From Zygnema cylindricum (taxonomy: Eukaryota > Streptophyta > Zygnematophyceae > Zygnematales > Zygnemataceae), in assembly GCA_037447655.1 (NCBI GenBank), contig JBBHKE010003115.1, forward strand, positions 124,001 to 188,000: a DNA stretch of 64,000 nucleotides, written 5' to 3'. The position numbers and the translations under genes are program-made. Under the pieces are notes generated by a model that did not search any database, was not told the origin of the DNA, and saw nothing but the letters and a program-made list of their open reading frames with translations. How positions within the stretch are numbered: the first letter of the stretch is position 1; every line of letters begins with the position of its first letter. This document shows positions 56,690 to 64,000 of the stretch, piece by piece.

Positions 56690-58788
56690 TTAGAGTGGAG
56701 TAAGAGTTAGTAAAAAATACATACCAATTACCGTTTTTTTTTTCGACAATGCCCGTGTGAGCCTCATCAATTGTTCTCGATCGGCCCTTATTTGTTCTTG
56801 TTGAGCCGCTAATTGTTGAGTGAGTGCGGCAATTATTAAAGGCAAATCCTCTTCTCTCGGTGGTGACGATGGCCTAATCGGTGGCGGAACCCTTTGTATT
56901 TCCCATAGGCGAGGACGTGGCACTTCGACATTGCGAAACTTTTGCAATATCGTCGTACGAGCATCTCGGAGAGCAAGTACCTCGGGAGTTACTCAACAAT
57001 ATTTTAGGATATTGTATAGCCGAGGATCCCACGGATGATGATGACGTAGCAACTCCGGGACATTCACCCAAAAACCGTCCTCCCCATGAACAACCCACGT
57101 TAACCGAGGATGCGCTGGATCAAATTGCCTTATGTGGGCAAAGGTTGAGCCTCGGTCCTCAAGCGAGATAAACAACCATGTTGGATGTGCGGTGACATCG
57201 GGGGGGGTGTCGAGAATTTGCGGAAAAGAATTCTCTTCCGGGTTTAGGGGCCGGGGTTCACCATACCTCCAATGTTCCGACCATTCGGCAACCGGAATAT
57301 AATGCTCGGGTCGAGGCACGAAGCTGTCCATTTCCTCCCCTCCCGTGGGAGGAGGAAAATACCAATCGGGATGCTCAACCGGGTATGGAGGTTGAGGATG
57401 CGAAGGAGCCATTACAATGGCTCTCTCCCTATTCGGCGTGGGAGGTGCCCCGAACACGTCGTCGTCATCATCAAATTCCTCCTCACGTTGTTTTTCCTCA
57501 CTATCCGGGGTTTGTTCGTCCTCGGTGGTGGGATCATCCTCGTTTTTCCACACCACGATGTCAGTGGGTTCCAAACTTTCGGGTTCGGGTTTGTCTTCCG
57601 GCGGTTCTTCACCATCCTCGATGCTTCGTCGCTATCCGAAGACGAGGGGACGTATAATTCGTCATTGTCATCTTTCACTTTACGCTTACCCTTTGCTATC
57701 TCCTTTTTCCTACCTATCTTTCTTCGTGCGTCAATCCCCTCACCTTTCTCGTCGGTCGCCTCTCCCCCCACTCGTTCCTCTTCCACGGTCTCACAAAACC
57801 CTATTAATTTTTTTTTTATTATCCTTCTTTTTGTACCTAATCTTCCCCTAACCTCACTCAACCCACCCTCTTCAACCGTCGCCTCCTTTCCCTTTCTTTC
57901 CTCTCCCAACTCTGTCTTCCCCTCCCTCTCCTCACTCAACAACTTCTCTTCCCTAAAACCCCCACCATTTTCCTCCTCGACGCCCTCATCAAGAAGTATT
58001 AATTTTCTTTTAATTTTTTTACATTTTTTTTCTACCTTTTCCCGTGCCTCACTTCCCTCACCCTCTTCTACCGTCGCCTCTATCCCCCCCCCACTTACAC
58101 CCATTACCGTCTTTCCACCCTCCTCATGTAATGGATTTTTTTCTCCCATAATCATATCACTTTCTACCGCCTCCCCCCTCATCACATTTACCGATTCACC
58201 CCTTTCTTCCCTTCCCTCCTCCGGTAAAACCCCCTCCTTTGCTACCTCGTCCAAATTGGTCTCTTCCCTTCCTCCCCCAACCGGTGTCAATCCTTCCACC
58301 TCTACCTCTTCTCTCACCTCCCTTTCATGCTCCCTCCCCTCCGGCGGCACCCTTCCCTCCTCCGGTAAAATCCCCTCCTTTGCTACCTCATCCAAATTGG
58401 TCTCTTCCATCCCTCCCCCAACTGGTGTCAATCCTTCCATCTCTACCTCTTCTCTCACCTCCCTTTCATGCTCCCTCCCCTCCGGCGGCACCCAACCGAT
58501 TTGTAGCGAAGTGGCCGCCTCCCTTTCTCTCGCTAATTCCTCCGCGGTACCCCTTTCTCCTATCACGGTTTCCAGGACATCTCTTTCCCTCTCTACCCCC
58601 CTCGGTGTTTGCCTTTCCCTCGTGGGGCTTTCTCTTCCCACTCCATCCCTTCGTACCTCTTCCCTTTGTACTGTCGGTCGACGTCGTAGACTACGCCGAG
58701 GTAATGGAGGGTAGCGACGACGATACGGCAAGACACTACGCTGTCGCCTATACGACTGGCTGCTGCCCTCCATGTAAATTAGCCACAC
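56690..58788 (-). pseudogene. Acidic repeat protein of unknown function in the transposon
   Basis: The open frame 58788-57412 encodes a basic Arg-rich N-terminus, then a Glu-rich region with two copies of a 47-residue repeat (starting VPPEGREHEREV). Near 57620 the acidic coding changes frame by one base (SSSDSDEA to IEDGEEPPED). It continues through an Asp/Glu run, a Pro/Trp-rich region (HPDWYFPPPTGG, TWVVHGEDGFWVNVPELL), one TGA at 56993-56995, and an in-frame Gln-rich coiled coil (IIAALTQQLAAQQEQI) to about 56720. I recognise no known domain. With one shift and one stop it is probably a recently damaged gene, or the breaks reflect unseen introns. Confidence 0.55.
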
Positions 58789-58899
58789 GTGACAAAAAAA
58801 AACGAAAAAGAGGCGGCTACACAGAAGGATGAGAGAATATACGAGTTTGTCTTTAAAATGACAGGTCGTACGTAAAAATAACGCATGAGGTTTTAACGC

Positions 58900-59460
58900 A
58901 TTATATGCGTTCGAAATATACTTACAGATTGTGTTGTTCGCGACGGCACGAAGTCGTCGCTAACCCAATCAATTTGATCATTCCAACAGTGTGACGACGA
59001 AACAAAATTAGGAGTTGTCGCGTTTCACTGCTTAGAAGATTCCAAGAATGGCAACGACGTGCAAATTACACTCACAGACTGCGTGGTCCGCGACAAAGGA
59101 AAGTCGTCGTGACCCTAATTTTTTTGGATAATCCAACGGTGCGACGACGAAAGTGAATCAAAAAAACTCGCGGTTTAATGATTCTGCGATTCCAACAATG
59201 GGACAAAGACAAAGCCTCGTCGACCATACGAAGGTTCATATTTATTGTACTAACTAAAAACAAAAAACTAAAATATGCTCGGTATTGTAGTTTGTCATTT
59301 TTATCGTTGTCGCGACGACGAATTGTCGTCGCCAGTTCGATTTCTTCATCCACGCGTCGGCGCTTCAATGTGGCCGCCTGCTAACAATATTATTATATTA
59401 GAACCACAAGCGACGACACGCTGTCGTCGGTGTTTCACGACGGTGCAGGAGGATCTAACA
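58900..59460. repeat. Cluster of CGACGAC-type inverted repeats
   Basis: Short palindromic segments such as TCGCGACGACGAATTGTCGT and GACGAAGTCGTCGCTAACC recur here and at about 56560. They resemble the hairpin core of the satellite at 51.6-54.3 kb but are not in tandem. An open minus frame rich in Arg overlaps it; an acceptor-like GTTAGCAG at about 59384 makes a small exon possible. Confidence 0.5.
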
Positions 59461-59628
59461 TAACAACATTAAGAAAATGTGGTGGGGGCGTGGAAAAAAT
59501 AAATATAAATTCTAACGAACACATAATGGTAGAGATAAACAAAATGCCACAATATAAGCGAATTCTATATTGAGAAACAAAATGTAAGCAGCCGTAAAAA
59601 GTCATATAAGGTAAGAATAAAAAGTTAA

Positions 59629-60038
59629 TATTGCTTACTTGTATTATATTCGCCCGTAAAGTGTTCCGGAAACTTCTTCACGGTCCTCGGTATAAGGCAC
59701 TCCTTTCCGTTTGTATTACAATCCGCAATCATCCAATTGATTACACGAACGCGTGCAACCTTTGTCGACACGTGTTGGAGCTTGCGTCTCACCACCGAGC
59801 TGATACCGTGGTCCACACGCGGTGAGTCTTGCGGTGAGTCCGGAGATGAATTTGGGGGTGAACCGAAATCGGACCCACCGCCTTCCATGAGGGTGTCATC
59901 ATTTGGTGTTCCCATCCCTTCACCTGCCTCTCCGCCCCCTTCATTCTCGCCGCACTCCATCTCCTCCTCAATCGGAGGTGGGAAAAATACAGCGGGAGGT
60001 CTGGCTTTCGCCGCAAAAAAGGTGGTAATGGGCCACAT
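59629..60038 (-). CDS. Putative first exon of a transposon ORF (unknown function)
   Basis: An ATG at 60038 opens a 136-residue frame: MWPITTFFAAK, a Pro/Gly/Glu/Ser-rich disordered middle, and a conserved-looking end (VRVINWMIADCNTNGKECLI, then FPEHFTGEYN). It stops at a GTAAGC donor at 59628. The same start is preserved in the fragment at 11691-12836, which shows that it belongs to the transposon. It is not a known transposase domain. The next exon could be in 59384-59180 or in the acidic ORF. Confidence 0.5.
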
Positions 60039-61129
60039 ATTTTCTTAAGATAGTCACGACAACTTGTGAAAGATAAATATGAAGCAACAAAAATAAAATG
60101 CAACAACGAAGGTAGATGCGAAGAGAGGAAAAGAGTGTCATTGTTGGAGTTAACGACGAGTATATATAGGAGGGGAAGGGAATCTGTTGTGAAAAAAAGG
60201 AGGGAAATGCTTGTTAAAAATTTGAACATTCAAAATTTTTAAATCAAATATTTTGTTTGAAGTCAAATATTTCCATTTTAAAAACAACACGGTGAGAGCG
60301 GGAAAGTTTTAAAATTTGCGTCAGTTTTCAACGTGAGAGTATGCACGTGGTTGACAATGGACGTTTTTCATGAAAAAGGCGTGAGAAAACATGGCAGCTC
60401 AGTGAATGTACGGATCTTTCTTGGAAAGGCAGCGGGTAAGACAGGCCTGTTTTGATGCATATCAAAAAAAGGCATAATGTTTGCGTGGATAAAAAATAAG
60501 ACACGTGTAATCTTTGGCGACCAATCACATGACGTGAATTATTATTTGGTTGGTCAATATGTACTTTTTGGTTCATTTAGTGTCATCATTTACTCTAATA
60601 CGGAACAACGTTGACGTTAATACAGGTGAGATGTCTGAAAGATAGACGAGGTAACACCCTTATTACAATTAAGACACATATTAGCATACTTAACTCTAAT
60701 AAACCACCCAAAAGGGACGTTATTAGAATACATGAGATACGGACGAACGGAACTACGGCCATACGTCCAAGTTACATGTAGAAACGGCGTGGCGTGTTAA
60801 CCATTTCCGTAAACGTCAAACCAAAAAAAAAAAAAAAAACTTTACGTTACGCGGTATATCGTTAACATGTAACCGCCGTAAAATTGTCCGATCGGTACGG
60901 ATACTCGATTTGGCGCCGTCGTACAATTTGTAAGATTGTGTACGGTTACATAGATTAATGTGTACAATCGTACGGAGAATATTCCATTTTTGCTGTCCCC
61001 AAATTAGCGTTAACGCCGAAATTAGAATAAACCTTTTTTTTTCAAAAATTCAAATTCTTAATTAGAGTCAATGACGGTATATTTACTTACACACTATTTA
61101 AACTTTGACACTAATAACGATGCGCGGTG

Positions 61130-62464
61130 TACATGTCCCCACTCAAGTGTGGGACCCGCGGCACCCCTTCTCAGTACAGACTAGGTTTCAGTACTGTACC
61201 ATAAACGTTGTGAGGAACGGTTTCGCTGTTCACGGTGCGGCAAACGTGCGGTAGAGCGTGTTGAGTAGTTTTCTGAGTTCTGACCGATATGAAAACTGTG
61301 GCGCTGGTCAGATGTCGTCCAACGCACTAACAAAGCATCTGCCATTGTGATACGAGTGCGTTTAATTGGACGCAGACTGCGCATGCTGTCAGGCAAGCTG
61401 GATGGGACGCTAAAACGGAGTTTGTCACCTTTCTAAAACCCGTAAATATGAACGGGTTTTGGGACAGCTGCACGAACCGCCGCCGCCGCCGTTTCTGGCA
61501 CCGAACTACAGTACCTCTGTCAGGTTCAATATGTTTTCATCTGGGCCGTTGAGTCAAGCATACTCGATAGATTACCGTTCGATCTGGGACTTCCAGCCTG
61601 AATCTATGCCCTAAACTACAGCCACAGAGACCGTGAACCTTATCGCTTTGCTTAGTAGTTGCAGCTGACGGCAAATCTTTGCATGTTTAGCTTCTGCAAC
61701 AAAAATCTGTCCGATCTGACCTTCGATCTTGAGAATCGACGGCCAAGAAGATCCACGAGCGGTGGAGCACAAGGAGTTTGCTACTCCAGAAAACTGTTCA
61801 GTGGAAAGATGGTTTCGATTTGTGCTTGTTCAGCTCCTCCGTGAAACAAGAAAACAAGAAAAAAATAACCTGCCCGATATTCTCGGGTCACCACAGCATA
61901 GGAATGCGTTATATACGGACTTCAAAAATTTTCGTGCCCGACGATCGTCTTTTACCCAATCGACGGTTGCCAAAAACCTTTTCACTGCCCAAAGATTTTT
62001 TGCAACAATTCTTGCTTAACTCCAGGCTGTTCCGTGAAACATTTCGCGGTTTCCTGAACATTCCGGCCCTCCGTCCAACGGTGAAAATATTTGACACTGT
62101 TTCTTCAAACTTTTTTCACTACCACATATGAAAGCGTAGCTTGCCAACAGAGGACTGTCCTCTCCCTCTCTCTTCTCTGTGCGACTTTTGCAGCCATTAT
62201 TCGCAACTGGCGTTTGAACTGTTGGACGTTTTGAAAGCTTTCGAATCTTTTTGGCAGCTCTCTTCGGCGCCTATTCTCAATTTGAAGTTTTGATTTTTTT
62301 TGAAGTTTTGAAACTTTTTGAAGTTTTCTTCTTTGGCGCCTTTTCTTTGTCACTGACAGCTTTTGTTGCTTAAACTGATCGCCAATTAATTTTCCATCAG
62401 GTCATTGTCATATGCAACTCGTGATTGTTAACACATTATCTTTCAAACATCTTAAACGTTCTTC
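61130..62464. promoter_or_regulatory. Upstream region of the right-edge gene
   Basis: About 1.3 kb between the transposon end and the start codon at 62465. It contains a CCGCCG run near 61480, but I could not identify a TATA box or other clear element. Short open frames on both strands lack recognisable domains. Confidence 0.4.
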
Positions 62465-64000
62465 ATGGCAGTCAGAGAATTCTGGCTTAAGCTCTTTTTG
62501 AGAGGAGAAAGTCCTTCTGATGCTATTTGCGTCCAAGTCGAAGAAGCAGACACCACAATTTCTGATTTAAAACGAAGATTTCTGCAAGAGATCAGAGAAA
62601 TTCTTCCTGGACAAACAGCTTTGCCATGGATTAGTCTCACCTTACCACCTTCTCCATTCTCAGATGGACTTGATCCTGTCCAAACTCTGGATTCATCACA
62701 AGAGTTGTCAGAGCTTCCAGAGGGCGCAGGCAGTAAGAAGTGGCAGATGCATGCGGAAGTTAGGTTACTTGGTAAGTTATGATTTCCGTGACTACGATGT
62801 ATTCTTACCTTCTTAAATTGCTAACCTAGACTACTTGGTAAGTTGTGTTTCCGTCGACTGAGATATAACCTTAAATGCTTGACTGCCGTTTCAACCATTG
62901 ACAGAGTGCTGTGAAATTTGTTTTCGACCTTAATACGGGGATTCCTTTTTTTTTTTTTTTTTTGCATTCATTTCGCCTCAATTTTGCATTCGTTTCGCCT
63001 CAATTTTACATCTATTTCGCCTCAATTTTGCATTCATTTGGCCTCATTGCATTCATTCTACGCAATTCAAGTTTCTGTGATCGAATATTTTTGAGAGGAA
63101 GTTCTCGTTATTGCGTGTGCTCTGTTTTTTTACATTAGTATGTTCTGCTTGAATATGGGGTATCCATTTTACAGATGTAAATTTAAATTTTGTTTTTCTT
63201 GCTTTACCTTGGACTTTTTATAAGCTTCTCTTTTTTCAATATTGATAGTGTTTATAGTGTTACACTGGGAGTATGATATCTGGAGTAGGAGGCGGCGGGA
63301 AAGAGAGCTAGAAGAGCAGAGTTGTTGACGCTGTTCTTTACTTCATCTTGTTGATGTTGTGCATTTTTGAATTAGATAGAAATGTAAATAATAGCAGACT
63401 TGCTTGAACAGTGTGTTTAATGCGTGGATATTACGATCGCTGAAACTGATGCTACTGGAGCAGTACAAAATACTGTACAATGTTGTTAAAGAAGTATATT
63501 CTTCTGTTCGATTATGGTGGTTCTTGGCCCGTATCGCCAGTAATCGCGTACTTACAGCTATCCTGTAACGGAGAATTTTGTTTTTTGCTTTGCTTTGCTG
63601 ATGTCTGGTAATGTTTGTGCAGGAGACATGGGACCTCCAGTTGATCGCTCACCCCAGCCACAAGGTGAGGGGGTTTGTTGTGGACAGGGGTCATTGTCTT
63701 TTAACACAGTTTGTTATGTTTGTAAGTTGGTTCGGAATTCTATACGAGATTGATGTTGTTAACACAAGCATTTTCCAAGGGAAGCATACTTGAAATTCAT
63801 CTCACTTGTGAATTTTAGAACGCAGTTGCACAATTCTTAGTCAGTGAGCTCGTCTGACAAATTATCAAACAATTTTCTTTTGTAGTTTCTGATCGATTGT
63901 ACATGTTATGCATGTTGTTAAAGGAAAATGCACATTGGTTGCTGATTGTCAAAATATTGATGTTTTATCTATATTTTGATTGTTATCCGTGCAGTTAGAG
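62465..64000 (+). CDS. Gene with ubiquitin-like N-terminal domain (CRN-header-like), partial
   Basis: Exon 1 is 62465-62771 (donor GTAAGT), exon 2 is 63623-63664 (acceptor TTTGTGCAG, donor GTGAGG) and a third exon probably starts at 63995 after GTGCAG. All junctions are phase 1, and the frame stays open. The first 102 residues contain LKLFLRGESPSDAICVQVEE and TTISDLKRRF, then a hydrophobic/acidic stretch. The order of a short sheet, a loop, and a Val-x-x-Leu-Lys helix resembles the ubiquitin-like header found in Crinkler-type proteins. The rest of the protein lies outside the window, so its activity cannot be named. The start ATG has a fair context (TTCATGG) and no upstream in-frame extension. 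Confidence 0.65.
62949..63055. repeat. T run and about 23-bp minisatellite in intron 1
   Basis: A run of about 20 T residues is followed by four units close to TTTGCATTCATTTCGCCTCA. The array lies in the first intron of the right-edge gene and has no evident role. Confidence 0.85.

Larger units (their letters stand above)
49111..61129 (-). mobile_element. Giant pogo-like (Tc1/mariner superfamily) transposon, 12.0 kb
   Basis: Perfect 25-bp terminal inverted repeats beginning CACCGCGCATCGTTATTAGT (49111-49135) and ending with its reverse complement (61105-61129), flanked by TA on both sides. Inside on the minus strand are a spliced DDD transposase (54655-56440), a long acidic ORF (56690-58788) and a short N-terminal exon (59629-60038). 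There is also a CT-rich tract, a hairpin satellite and a captured copia fragment. TA targets and the transposase type agree with the pogo branch. Most such elements are 1.5-5 kb, so this one is unusually long. The other ends in the window (12836, 24244, 41051) are more diverged, which supports pairing these two. Confidence 0.8.

Noticed and set aside
57272-58714. A 480-residue plus-strand open frame rich in Ser/Pro/Phe
   Set aside because: It is the complement of the acidic minus-strand frame. The Glu-rich codons (GAG/GAA) read backwards as Ser/Leu/Phe, and no domain or start context supports it.

Overview
The window is a repeat-dominated nuclear eukaryotic segment with two host genes. The telobox-like AAACCCTAA motifs at the left edge, a PUX10/FAF2-type gene with GT-AG introns, many Ty1/copia elements and a pogo-type transposon with a plant-like layout suggest a green-lineage (streptophyte) genome. 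Species cannot be assigned from the sequence alone.

Left third (1-24.2 kb). After about 2 kb of AT-rich DNA and a CGTGCG minisatellite come broken Ty1/copia elements, all on the minus strand: copia A (2505-6072), a nearly full-length but decayed copia C (6715 to about 11690), a copia with an internally deleted relative inserted in its LTR (13245-17492), and copia B pieces around a gypsy fragment (17493 to about 24130). Truncated right ends of a pogo-like transposon end at 12836 and 24244.

Middle (24.2-44 kb). AT-rich intergenic DNA (24.2-28.5 kb) holds a small Mutator-like MITE. A 47-bp satellite is split by LTR insertions into three blocks. The largest split is by copia E (31677-40673), whose left LTR carries further LTRs; target-site duplications let the order be reconstructed. 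A hAT-like foldback MITE with a long C/G core lies at 43518-43953.

Right third (44.7-64 kb). A four-exon FAF2/UBXD8 (plant PUX10) gene lies on the minus strand (44736-48407). Next to it is a 12.0-kb transposon (49111-61129) with 25-bp perfect terminal inverted repeats, TA flanks and a spliced DDD/pogo-type transposase, plus two further ORFs of unknown function, a hairpin satellite and a captured copia fragment. At the right edge a plus-strand gene with a ubiquitin-like N-terminus begins at 62465 and runs out of the window.

The most unusual signals are: (i) copia elements whose primer-binding site matches the anticodon arm of initiator tRNA-Met, with gag reading in frame through it from the LTR; (ii) a stem-loop conserved in the LTRs, with a T-arm-like loop and a T-run; (iii) the giant pogo-like element with accessory ORFs. 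Almost all transposon genes are broken; the host genes look intact.
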